NCBI GenBank assembly: GCA_964344155.1
Contig: CAYFMG010000032.1
Span: 1 to 9,665 of the forward strand
Reading direction: 5' to 3'
DNA length: 9,665 nt
Source of the DNA: UBA6164 sp964344155
GTDB taxonomy: Bacteria; Patescibacteriota; Gracilibacteria; BD1-5; UBA6164
A program made the position numbers and the translations under genes. Positions 1 to 8,215 of the stretch are shown piece after piece; positions within the stretch are counted from its first letter, which is position 1, and each line of letters starts with the position of its first letter. The notes under the pieces were generated by a model. The model had not been told where the DNA came from, made no database searches, and saw nothing but the letters and a program-made list of their open reading frames with translations.

Positions 1-5
1 ATTAA

Positions 6-509
6 GATTTTTGGATAAATTTTAACCTACTCCACTCTTTTTGAGATTATGCCAAGTTATTTCAAAGTATTGATTCTATTTTTTCTCTTTTTCAAATTTC
101 ATTATTTCATGATATTCAAATAAGATTCCATCAGGGTAATAGTTTCCTTTGCAATAATGAGTTTGATGAAACTATATTTTTTTTATTAATATATTCAATA
201 TTTAAATCCTCTCAATTTGAATTACTGAATACATATCAAGTTAAAGGAATAAAGTTATTCACACCTATTCATAAATCTTTCCAGATTCAAGATTCTAATG
301 TTCTAATAGATATATCTGTTGTTTTTGAAAAAGATATACTTTCTAATTCTTGAGAAAAAGATATAAGTCTTGTTTCTCAAGGTTTTATATTAATATTATA
401 TCAATATGTATCAACAATACTTAATATAAATACAAATATAAATAAAATTATTTTATTCATAATAAAAAAAGGTAACAATATAAAATATTATTACCAAAAT
501 ACTTATTAG
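6..509 (+). CDS. Hypothetical protein, 5' end missing or frameshifted
   Basis: An open frame of 167 sense codons ending in TAG, read with UGA as glycine (two in-frame TGA codons). A run this long without TAA or TAG is unlikely by chance at this base composition, and the composition looks coding. I do not recognise the product. It is rich in Ile, Phe and Asn, with an aliphatic patch (ETIFFLLIYSIF) and no clear motif. A TAA lies in frame just upstream at 3-5, and the frame has no ATG, GTG or TTG near its start. A T5 run follows at once (8-12), so a one-base indel there could hide the true continuation into sequence left of the window; otherwise this is a decayed 3' gene fragment. Its last codons overlap the minus-strand terminator at 464-495, so the two transcription units are convergent and overlapping. 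Confidence 0.45.
464..495 (-). terminator. Intrinsic terminator of the minus-strand ncRNA
   Basis: On the minus strand GGTAATAATAT (495-485) pairs with ATATTGTTACC (481-471) around a TTT loop and is followed at once by seven T (470-464). The one mismatch seen on the plus strand (C476/A490) becomes a U.G pair on the minus strand, so the stem is fully paired only in minus-strand RNA. On the plus strand the hairpin is preceded by A7 and lacks a following T-run. It therefore terminates minus-strand transcription, most likely that of the structured RNA starting near 686. Confidence 0.75.
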
Positions 510-686
510 CTATTCGTAAAATTAAAAATGTTTTAGCGAACAAAAAAGGGCAACACAAGCAGTCCAATGATGTTCGCCAAAACACAATACTCATAGATAC
601 ATGAAATAACTAAGAGCGACAACTTATGTTGCCCTCAATTGTTTCATATATCTATAAATAGATTATCTAAGTTATTGTATTTTGGC
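464..686 (-). ncRNA. Candidate pseudoknotted structured RNA, about 145-223 nt
   Basis: Read on the minus strand, three long helices form. P1 pairs 686-673 with 589-576 (14 bp). P2 pairs 655-642 with 606-593 (14 bp) and is nested inside P1. A third helix pairs GGGCAACATAAG in the P2 loop (634-623) with CTTGTGTTGCCC downstream (559-548, 12 bp), which makes an H-type pseudoknot. Each helix has exactly one non-Watson-Crick position, and in all three it is U.G on the minus strand but A/C on the plus strand, which fixes the coding strand. A further 6-bp helix can form between GCGAAC (577-572) and GTTCGC (541-536), overlapping P1 by two bases. A TTGACA promoter lies just upstream, with its predicted start at the first base of P1. 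Transcription could stop at the T6 run (547-542, about 145 nt) or at the canonical terminator (464-495, about 223 nt). The region is richer in G+C than its surroundings. I see no tmRNA, RNase P or SRP RNA signature, so the family is unknown. Confidence 0.68.
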
Positions 687-693
687 AGTAACT

Positions 694-721
694 ATATTAC
701 TCCCAAAATATTTTATGTCAA
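694..721 (-). promoter_or_regulatory. Sigma70-type promoter of the structured RNA
   Basis: On the minus strand a perfect -35 box TTGACA (721-716) is followed after 16 bp by TAATAT (699-694) as the -10 box. The expected start, about 7-8 nt further on, is G686, which is the first paired base of helix P1. This agreement between promoter and RNA structure is the main support for an independent RNA gene. A short inverted repeat (AATCTAAA 720-727 / TTTAGATT 741-748) overlaps the -35 box, with no known role. Confidence 0.65.
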
Positions 722-750
722 TCTAAAAGCCATTTTTTAATTTAGATTAA

Positions 751-785
751 AAATACATAGCAGTTTTTTCTACTATGTATTTTTT
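751..785. terminator. Bidirectional intrinsic terminator
   Basis: AAATACATAG (751-760) pairs with CTATGTATTT (773-782), a 10-bp stem with a 12-nt loop. A T-run follows on both strands: T6 at 780-785 on the plus strand, and T5 (753-749) on the minus strand. It lies 10 bp beyond the stop codon of the last minus-strand protein gene and so ends the zorB-zorA-HNH operon. It also separates that operon from the ncRNA promoter. Confidence 0.65.
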
Positions 786-794
786 CATAATTAT

Positions 795-1709
795 TTATTT
801 ACTCAAATCCTTCATTTCCTCAGGCAATACATCATAACATTTTAAGGCTAAATTATTATCTATATATCAAGCATCCATATATCTTTTTAAATCACTTTCT
901 TTAATTCATTCACTTTGTCAATCTAATCAAATAAGTTTTATTAATCTTTTATCACTGCATTGACTAACTATTACTTTTTTCATTTCTTCTATTCAATAAT
1001 CAAAGATTTCCCTAGTAATTAATCATTTATCTAGAAATAATTCTAAATCTTCATATTTAAAACTTCAATGCTTAATTAGAATATATATTCATTCCTTTGT
1101 CTCAGGATCATTAAATTTAAGAGATACATACTTATTTAATATATCTGCATAAAATAATATATCCAACCAAGCTTGATAATATTCAGAAGAGTTAATATCT
1201 ATAGGTCAGACTTCTTTATCTCACTCAACCTTATACATATTATATAATCAACCTTCTTTTCTCTCTATATATCAAGCTAATTCAAAAGCTTTACCATTTT
1301 CTAAAAATGGCCTTTCTTTTATGTTGGGAATTGCTATTATTATTTCTCAACTTTCATTAACAAAGTAATTTATATTTCATGTTCTTAAAGACTTTAAAGA
1401 AAATACTCCATCCTTAATATGCTTAATTTCTATTTCTCATTTAGCATATTTTTCTATATTCTCTTTTAAAGTAACTTCAGTTACTAATCTGTAAACTTCT
1501 TGTTCTTGTTTCTCTATAGATTTAGATAAGTCTATTTTAAGTTTATCTAAATCTGGAAGAGTTCTTTGTTTCATCTCTTCAACTATAGGAACTGGTTCAT
1601 GTTGTTTTTCTATATTATAATCTATATCATTTATTTCCATTTTTATTTTTACTTTATTTATAATATCTACTCAGTATATAAAATATCATTCATAATTTTT
1701 TACAAACAT
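795..1709 (-). CDS. Unrecognised acidic protein, last gene of the Zorya-like operon
   Basis: Read with UGA as glycine, this frame is open from 1757 down to the TAA at 795-797 and gives 304 residues from the first ATG (1709-1707), or 281 from a second ATG at 1640-1638. The segment between the two ATGs (start MFVKNYEGYFIYG) has the same codon style as the rest, so the longer form is preferred. The protein is soluble and very rich in Glu, Lys, Asp and Ile. A charged, probably helical region covers about residues 30-90, a mixed segment follows to about 190, and the C-terminus is helical (SDLKRYMDAGYID). I see no membrane segment, cysteine pair or catalytic motif, and I do not recognise the family. 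It follows the HNH gene with no terminator between them and ends just before a strong terminator, so it is probably co-transcribed with zorB, zorA and the HNH gene. It could be a fourth component, an immunity or regulatory factor, or a passenger. The true N-terminus may lie at 1874 (see the next entry). Confidence 0.72.
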
Positions 1710-1874
1710 TACAATATAATTTAATTCAACTCATATATCTTCAATATAGTTCTCTTTTTAATTAATTCCTTCAGAAACTTATAATTTATCTTTATGTTGT
1801 TTAATTCAATATATAAAAATGTTATTGCATTAATATTTTTAAATCTAACTATTTTTATTTATATATTCAATCAT
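1710..1874 (-). pseudogene. Probable frameshifted 5' extension of the preceding gene
   Basis: An ATG at 1874-1872, 24 nt after the HNH stop, opens MIEYINK in the same frame as the downstream gene, but TAG follows after nine codons. Just past an A5 run (around 1852-1856) the next frame is open for about 40 codons with coding-like content (includes NINAITFLYIELNN). At a second A5 run (around 1754-1760) the original frame reopens as KENYIEDIGVELNYIVM and runs into the gene. Removing one A at the first run and adding one at the second gives a single continuous protein of roughly 359 residues starting at 1874, with normal operon spacing. The two shifts cancel. They may be homopolymer sequencing errors, real decay, or polymerase slippage. 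The evidence is compositional only. Confidence 0.42.
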
Positions 1875-1898
1875 GATTATTATTTTTAGTTAATAAAA

Positions 1899-2672
1899 TT
1901 ATCTCATATGATCATGATACTCAGAATGACACTTATAACATAGGACTTCATAGTTATCAGTAAAATTATTTCATTTATTATGATCTTTATGATGAACATG
2001 TAACTCTCATTTGTTATTATAACAATTTTTTTTACAGCTTGGATTTTGGCATATATAATTAACTCTTTCTCTTTCTATCTTAGATATTTCTTCCCAGTTT
2101 TTTGGATATTGATTCTTTGCAATTGTTATAAAGTTATATCTAGGATTATTAACTCTATTTCTAAAATACTCATAATAATCAAAATACTTTTTTAAATTAA
2201 AAGGTGAGAGTAGTTCAATATCTATTAATCAGTCATTCTTTGCATCTTTTAAACAGTTACTACAGACTGATAATTCAAACTCAAGATTTTCTTCTTCAAT
2301 ACTACTATCCTTATTTATTAGATTTATATTTAATAATCAAGTAGTTGTATAGGCTCACACATACCTAGAATCAAAAGAATTATTCCTGATTTTTTCTAAT
2401 ATAGTTTTACAGTTATAAAAATGTATTTTTGGTAAACTTCATTTCTTTTCATAAAAATGATTTGACCAATCTCTTATATATATAATAATTCTTTCTCATT
2501 TCTTATTTGTTATTGTATTGTCATTTTCATTTATTTCAATAGTTGATGCATCTATACTTATTACTTCTGAAACCCTTGGGGCCCATTTAATAGCAGAGTA
2601 TCAAATTACTTCTGCTCTATAACGTTTTCTTACATCAGCTAATTTTGTTTCATGAAAATTTATAAGTTTCAT
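1899..2672 (-). CDS. HNH endonuclease, ZorE-like effector by context
   Basis: A 257-residue protein with a C-terminal HNH domain. It has zinc-type cysteines at C208, C213 and C217 (CQNPSCKKNC), the core motif ELHVHHKDHNKGNN with H227/H228, and the closing LCYKCH (C245, C248, H249). The N-terminal 200 residues form a separate domain with another CxxC (C137, C140) and are probably for DNA binding or partner contact. HNH domains of this form use a beta-beta-alpha-metal fold to cut or nick DNA. The gene begins immediately after the tandem TAA stops of the ZorA-like gene (no spacer between the second TAA and ATG), so the two are translationally coupled. ZorA + ZorB + an HNH protein is the defining content of type II Zorya, where the HNH protein is ZorE, and that is the basis for the call. 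By sequence alone it could be any HNH nuclease, for example McrA-like. Several glycines are UGA-encoded, including the one in NNKGELH. Confidence 0.85.
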
Positions 2673-2675
2673 TTA

Positions 2676-3914
2676 TTACTCTTTAGATAATATACTATGT
2701 AATTTTTCCAATTCATCAGCAAAAGCATTAGCAATTGTTGTAATTTCTTGTCCAAAGCTTGATAATGATTTATTTAATGCTTGTCATAATTCATCATCAA
2801 GTTTTGTTACTTGTTCTTCAAGTGTATTTCATACATTAGCTAATTGTTCTCATATTCTTCTATTATTCTCTTCTATATTTTGTTTTAAAGTATCTAATAA
2901 GTTTTTGTGATAGGTAGAAAGATCTTCTGTTTGATTCTCAAGTATACTTTTTATAGAACTAATATGTTGTTCACTTTTTTCAACAATTGTAGTAGCTTTA
3001 GAAACAAAGTTATCAGTTAATGTTTCTATTGACTTAATCATACTATCTGACATTTCTTTTGTATTTTTAGCAATTCAATCAAATTCATTGATTCATTCTC
3101 TTAGAATTTCTAATCAACCATTTAATGATTTCATTTCATCTCATAATTTTTCTGATATTCCTACAAAATTTTTTGATTCTTCAACTGTTATTTCAAATCA
3201 TTTACTAGATTTTTCTAATGACTCAGCAGATTTATTTAAAGCTTCTGTTGAAGTAGTTATATTTTCTTTATATTCCTCTTGCCATTTAAGAAGATTATCT
3301 ATAGCAGTAGTTAACTCTTTAAAACTTTCTCACAGTTGATCATTAATTTTTGAATTAAAATCTTCCATAACTTTTTGAATACTATTAATTAATTCTTCTG
3401 TATTTGCTTTTGCCACCTTTTCTGCAAAATCATCAAATGATTTAATAAATTCTTTATGGTTGTCATTTGTGTCTGTTCTAAGTTTTTGTATTTGAGTTAC
3501 TATACTTGTATCTCATTCTCATCAAATATTATCATTTAGACGTTTAATTTCTTCAAGTAAGCTTTTATTATCTTTATTTCATTCATCTATAGATTTTTTT
3601 ATATCTTTTAAGAAATCAGTTTGATCTTTTGAACTATCATCACTTTCAAAGAATGAAATAAGAATAGATGCAAGAATTCAAGCTATTGATGTAATAAAAG
3701 CTGTCCATAATCATCATAATAAAACAGGAACACTTTCTAAAATATTTTCTGCATCTATTCATTTTAATCAAAGTAAAATTCAAGTAAAAGTACCTGCTAT
3801 TCATAGAAGAGTTACTAAATTTTTATCTCTTTTAAAAATTGCTACTATAATTATAGTTAAACATATAATTATAGTTACTCATAATTGTATATCATGTATT
3901 AAAGTATTATTCAT
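2676..3914 (-). CDS. zorA: ZorA-like MotA/ExbB-family channel protein with coiled-coil tail
   Basis: A 412-residue protein of the MotA/TolQ/ExbB proton-channel superfamily. Hydrophobic segments lie at about 11-27, 33-50 and 65-89. The second and third carry the family signatures GIAGTFTGILLGL and SVPVLLGGLWTAFITSIAG, which resemble the last two membrane helices of ZorA and MotA. From about residue 90 to the end the protein is hydrophilic, rich in Glu, Lys, Asn and Ser, with heptad-like spacing: a predicted coiled-coil tail of some 320 residues. In Zorya, ZorA forms a pentamer around a ZorB dimer, driven by ion flow, and its tail projects into the cytoplasm to signal phage invasion; that role is inferred here. 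Only three membrane segments precede the tail, and the whole is shorter than well-known ZorA proteins, so a reduced or divergent form is likely. The start ATG lies 9 nt after the ZorB-like stop, and the gene ends in TAA TAA. MotA or ExbB paralogues are the alternative; the neighbouring HNH and ZorB-like genes favour ZorA. Confidence 0.8.
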
Positions 3915-3923
3915 TGTATATTA

Positions 3924-4703
3924 TTAATTATTTAAATTGTCATTTACTTTTTTAAGTAGTTCTTCTATTAAATCGTCACTATTACTAACTATTCTAAATT
4001 CTACACGTCTTGAAAGATTATCATTTCTATCTTTTTCTGATATAAAAATATATTCTCAATTTTTATCCAAATTTTTTCAATCACTCATTCAGTTAGATGT
4101 AAATATAAACTCTAATCTTTCTTTTTCTTTATCTGTTAAGTTTTTAAAATAATTATTATCATAAATGTATGTAAGTACAGAATTAGCTCTGCTTTGAGAT
4201 ATATCTAAGCATACTATATAATTAGTACATCCGGGTCATGATGCATGTCATTCAATTCTAACTTCTTTTATTTTGTCAGAATATTTATTAGAATTAATAA
4301 TTTTTAAATATTTTGGAATAAAATCATCTAATATATCTTTAAATTGAGGACGAATTACTGATTTGTTTGCTTCAAATAAAACCTCAGGATTATTAAATTT
4401 TACTGTTAAATCATCATCAATAGTCATATTCCATTCTAATTTCTTTTTTTCAAAAGCTGATTTTAAATCTTTTAAAATATCAGCCTTAGCATTATCATAT
4501 TCTATTAATATTTTATTTTGTTTTTTCTTTGCTTCTTTAAGATCTTTTTCAGCAAGATCAAGTTTTATTTCTTTAGCATCTAATGCCTTTTTCATTTCAT
4601 TTACATTTGTAATTACTAATAAAGATATCAGTAAAAAAACAAGCATTAATCAGGTCATCATATCTGAAAGGGAAATCCAATGATTTCATTGTTTGTTTGA
4701 CAT
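3924..4703 (-). CDS. zorB: ZorB-like MotB/OmpA-domain stator protein
   Basis: A 259-residue protein with the MotB/ZorB layout. A short cytoplasmic start leads into one membrane helix (about 9-31, WISLSDMMTGLMLVFLLISL) with the conserved acidic residue D14 in SDMMT, the expected ion-binding site. A charged coiled coil (about 35-85) and a C-terminal OmpA-like domain (about 95-245) follow. The OmpA domain shows VRIEGHASG (148-156), the SQSRANSV helix with R172, and the closing RRVEFRIV (232-239). In Zorya, ZorB anchors the motor to peptidoglycan and gates ion flow through ZorA. The usual GHTD is GHAS here, so the aspartate expected to bind diaminopimelate is absent, and a short insert carries C159 and C165. 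The chosen ATG is the one that includes the Trp-Ser-Asp membrane signature. A start at 4646 would cut the helix. It is the first gene after an internal promoter (4780-4808) and lies 9 nt before the ZorA-like gene. Confidence 0.83.
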
Positions 4704-4779
4704 TGTTAAATTTTAAATTACCAATTAGTTAGAAATAATATATGTAGTTTTTTAAAATAAGCAATATATAATTTAATTG

Positions 4780-4808
4780 ACTATACAATGATATATTAAA
4801 AAAATCAA
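4780..4808 (-). promoter_or_regulatory. Promoter of the zorB-zorA-HNH operon
   Basis: On the minus strand TTGATT (4808-4803) and TATAGT (4785-4780) are separated by exactly 17 bp. The gap between the McrC stop (4855) and the ZorB-like start (4703) is 151 bp, the longest between protein genes in this cluster apart from the one after HNH. It implies that the Zorya-like genes can be expressed separately from mcrBC. I see no convincing terminator in the gap, so read-through from mcrC is also possible. Confidence 0.55.
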
Positions 4809-4854
4809 CAATCAAAGTTTTAACTATTAGTTTATACTTAAAAATCTTTATTAT

Positions 4855-6135
4855 CTATTTAGCTAATAACTCATTTATCTGTAATAAAATATTATTCTTT
4901 CATTTTTCTGAATTTAAGTTATAGTTTAAATTAATTGTTCTTATTTGTACTATTATATTTTCTTCTGAAATATATTCAGTTTTAAATTCTTCATTATTAT
5001 ATTTAGGATACAATAATATTATATTTTTTTTGAGTTCTTTATTATATTCTCAATAGTATCTCATTCAATACATAAACATCTGATATATATCAGAACTTGA
5101 AACTCAATAATAAGGTTTGTCCATATAAAGTTTTTTATATTTTGTATCAATTACTAACTTAACTCAATTACTATATTCAACTAGAATATCTGGTTTTAAT
5201 TTAAACTTATTTTCATTAAATACTGTTTTATTTTGAACTTGAGAATATATTTTTAATATATTATTCGATAATAAATTTTGATTTTTTTTCATAAACTCTA
5301 CAATAAACTCTTCAAATAATACATTCATATCAAACATGAATGAATAGTTGTCATTTTTTAAATCATGAAAATCAGGTGAACTTCAAAAATATAACATTTT
5401 TCCCAGAGTAAAAACTTTTTTATAATCTTTATTTTGTTTATTAAAATTTAATCTATTTAATGTTTTAGAATTTCTAAATACAGTTGAGTCAATATCCTTT
5501 AATATAAAACAACATTTATTAAGTAACTGATAGTTTGTTTCTGAATTTGTTTCTTTTAGTAGTTTTTTACATGCAGAATGAAGAAAAATATTTAATAAAA
5601 TATTTTCATCCATTTTCTCATATTCAATAAAAAATTTAGATTTATTGAATATGTTATGTGTTATATGCTGAGCAAATAATAATCTTCATTTTAAAAAAGA
5701 TGAATTTTCTTCAATATCATTATAGCTCTTTTTAAAATCTTTTTTTAATAATCAAACTAAATCATTAGCGAATAAATAAATATATATTTCAAAAAGGTTA
5801 TTTATTTCTCACATTTTTGCTATATCAGATTCTTTTATTTGTAATTTTTTAGTATATGATAACATATATAATAAATTTCTAAGAATATATTTATTACATT
5901 TTTCATTATCATCTTCTCAAAAGATTTTTGGTAATACCTGAATATTTTTATTATTTACTCTAAGAATTCATAGATATTGTTTTGCTTTAATTGTATTATT
6001 TGCTTTTATTTCAAATAAATTCACTCATATAGCCTTATTAATTTTTTGAACCTCAAAAATATCACTTGGATCAAGTTCTCAAGCTTGTGACTCTCAATAC
6101 TCAAATAATGTAATATTTTTAGTTTTTGTTATCAT
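4855..6135 (-). CDS. mcrC: McrC-family nuclease subunit of a McrBC restriction system
   Basis: A 426-residue protein with the McrC family plan. The N-terminal part carries the PKIF and LLYMLSY motifs (VLPKIFGE, then ILRNLLYMLSY), followed by a central LKGRLLFAQHI, then EYEKMDENILLN and MFDMNVLFEEFIVEFM. The C-terminal PD-(D/E)xK nuclease site is clear: P315-D316 (KPDILVEY), then D330-T-K332 (LVIDTKYK), then SSSDIYQMFMYG. In McrBC, McrC binds the McrB hexamer, stimulates its GTP hydrolysis and supplies the DNA-cutting site, acting on modified DNA between recognition sites. The ATG overlaps the end of mcrB by 7 nt in an ATGATAA junction, so the two are translationally coupled. Length and motifs are complete. 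It could belong to another McrC-like family working with an AAA+ McrB, but the nuclease assignment is secure. The gene ends in TAG. Confidence 0.92.
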
Positions 6136-8165
6136 TGAGAAGAATTCATAATACTATTTAATATATTTACAGCATTTGCTCTCATTTCATCTTGAGTTAA
6201 TAGTTCTAGATTTTTATTTTCATAATATATATTAGCTCATTGTTCAAATATATTTCATGTATTAGTATCATTATTCTTATAAAAAGCTTTTCATAATACT
6301 AATTTAATTTTATCTTCTTCTCAATAAAAATATTCTTCTAGTAATGGTAAGATTTCATTATAAAATACTGAAACTATATCTTCAAGTGAATTTTTATTTA
6401 TAAAATAACTATGTCATATAATATGATCTTTATCTATTAAGTATTCAATTCTACTATTCAATACTTCTAATATTTTTCTAAGTTTTACTCAGTCAATATC
6501 TTCTGGAATTAAGTTATAGTCAGTTAACATTTCAACGAAACCAAATCTTCTTCTAAGAGCTGTATCAAGAGATACAATACTTTTATCACTGGTATTCATG
6601 GTAGCAACAATATATATGTTTGAAGGAATTCAAAAATCTTCCTTTGAATAAGGTAATTTTGTTATTACTTCATTTTCTTTTCATATTCTTTTATCTGTTT
6701 CTAAAAGTGTAATTAACTCACCAAAAATTTTAGATATATTTCATCTATTTATTTCATCTATTACTAAGTAGTAATTTTTTGGTTTTAAATTAGATTCATT
6801 TATTTTTTCAATTTTATAATTATTACTTTTAATAAATTCTTCTAATTTTTTATAAAACATAAAATAATATCTTGCATTTCAATGAAATTCTCTTTCTGAA
6901 TCAAATGCTGGTTTAATATCCTCATAAGTATTTATGTCTCAATCTATATATTTTTGTATATCTCTTTTAATTATGTTAACAGCTAATCTTTGGGTACTTC
7001 TAATACTTCAACCTAATAAATAACTTCATCTATTTTCATTTATTCATTCTATAGTAACTTTTGATAAAAGAGGGAAATCTTCTCATTTATCTAAAAAGTT
7101 TTCTTTCATATATTCATTAAATTTTTCTAATATTGAAGTTATATTATTATTTTCAATTTCATTAGCATTTATATTAATACCTCATGCTTTATTAGCTATT
7201 TTCTTAAAAATACCGTCCTCTATTCAATAACTAATTTCTCAATCAACTCAATCTAAATTTGGTTTGATCCCTTCAATAAATTCTTCATATGAAAAACTTT
7301 GGTGAAATGTAATAAATTCAACTCTATTTTCTTTTTCTAAATCATTATAAATTTCTCATGAATGATTTTCTATAATAGTTTTTATATTATAAGTTTTACC
7401 TGTACCTGGAGGTCAGTATAAAATTATTTGTTTCTTTGAATTTAAGAGATTTGATATATTATCCATAACTACTTCATTAGTTTTATTTTTTAAATTATTT
7501 CATAACAATTCATTTGATGTATCATTTTTACGTCATTTAAACATACAATAAATAAAATCTTGAATTTCTAATAATGATATATTTGGATTTATTTTAGATA
7601 ATTCTTTAACCAATTCATTATTAACAAACTTTAACCAGTTTACATATCTTGTTCAATTGTCTCATTTTTTATAAAGTTTTTTATCTAAATTAAATTCATC
7701 TATAAAGTTATTAAAAGGTGTAATTGGATTTATAAATAAGTATTTATTATAATCTTTTACAGCAAGTAAAAATGATATAGTTCAAAATCCAAATTTTGCT
7801 AATGCATTATTTTTCCGTCTCTCATCATTCTCACATATATCATAGACTTGTTTTTCAAAAATATTAATTCTTTGACTGAGTTCTTTTTCTTCTGAAAACA
7901 GTTTTGATAACATTATTTTAAAATCATCTTCATAGTATTCTCAAAAAAATATTAATAAATTATCTCTTATCATTCTTGGTAGCAAATTAAATGCTTTACT
8001 CCTAGTATTTTTAAAATCTTTTATAAAATCTTCTGATTTTGAAAAATCAATTTGATTGTTTTTAAAAAAATCAAACTTATATAATTCATCGTAATTATCT
8101 GTCTTTTTGAGTTCTATATATTCTTTATAATATCTAACTAATTTTTGAATATCTAATATCGTCAT
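6129..8165 (-). CDS. mcrB: McrB-family AAA+ GTPase of a McrBC restriction system
   Basis: A 678-residue protein. The first 240 or so residues are a helical, charged region unlike the classic McrB DNA-binding domain; a segment near residues 145-155 (NPITPFNN) recalls the N-terminal parts of many McrB-like proteins. The AAA+ motor is complete: Walker A GPPGTGKT (251-258), the McrB-specific FHQSFSYEEFIEGIKP, Walker B LVIDEINRGN with D470 and E471, the guanine-selecting NTSD (524-527) in ATMNTSDKSI, arginine finger ALRRRFG (538-540), and a sensor-2-like DHIIGHSYFI. The NTxD element separates McrB GTPases from ordinary AAA+ ATPases. The protein would form hexamers that translocate DNA using GTP and activate McrC. 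The start ATG follows an in-frame TAA at 8169-8171. A TATAAT-like box lies only 15 bp upstream of the start (8181-8186), so the leader would be very short. The first glycine of Walker A is UGA-encoded. The DNA target cannot be predicted from this N-terminus. Confidence 0.93.
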
Positions 8166-8180
8166 ATTTTAAATAAAGTT

Positions 8181-8186
8181 ATTATA
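8181..8186 (-). promoter_or_regulatory. Possible -10 box for mcrBC
   Basis: TATAAT on the minus strand lies 15 bp before the mcrB ATG, placing the start of transcription about 8-9 nt from the first codon, which would be nearly leaderless. No convincing -35 box lies at the right distance (AATTAT at 17 bp). Perfect TATAAT matches are frequent in sequence this AT-rich, so the call is weak. Confidence 0.3.
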
Positions 8187-8215
8187 TATTAAATGGTATT
8201 ATCATAATTTTATTT

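Noticed and set aside
542..547. T6 run as the only terminator of the ncRNA
   Set aside because: The helix before it has a long pseudoknotted loop, and a canonical hairpin-T7 terminator lies at 464-495, so the T6 run is kept only as an alternative 3' end.
510..794. CRISPR array, tRNA or tmRNA in the left non-coding region
   Set aside because: There are no regularly spaced direct repeats, no cloverleaf with a TTCRANY arm, and no tmRNA ends. The paired segments form one pseudoknotted structure instead.
1654..1734. 26-codon minus-strand frame with a CxxC (LYCNVCKK)
   Set aside because: It overlaps the better supported frame of the unknown gene and is too short to distinguish from chance.
3088..3339. 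Plus-strand ORF of 83 codons
   Set aside because: It is a shadow of the ZorA-like gene on the minus strand, whose frame carries the membrane signatures and coiled coil.
4363..4683. Plus-strand ORF of 106 codons, rich in Ser and Phe
   Set aside because: Antisense to the ZorB-like gene; its Ser/Phe/Leu bias is the usual mirror of a Lys/Glu-rich minus-strand gene.
6129..8165. Mycoplasma-type code with UGA as tryptophan
   Set aside because: UGA would put tryptophan in the first Walker A glycine position and other invariant glycine sites, while TGG is used at normal tryptophan positions.
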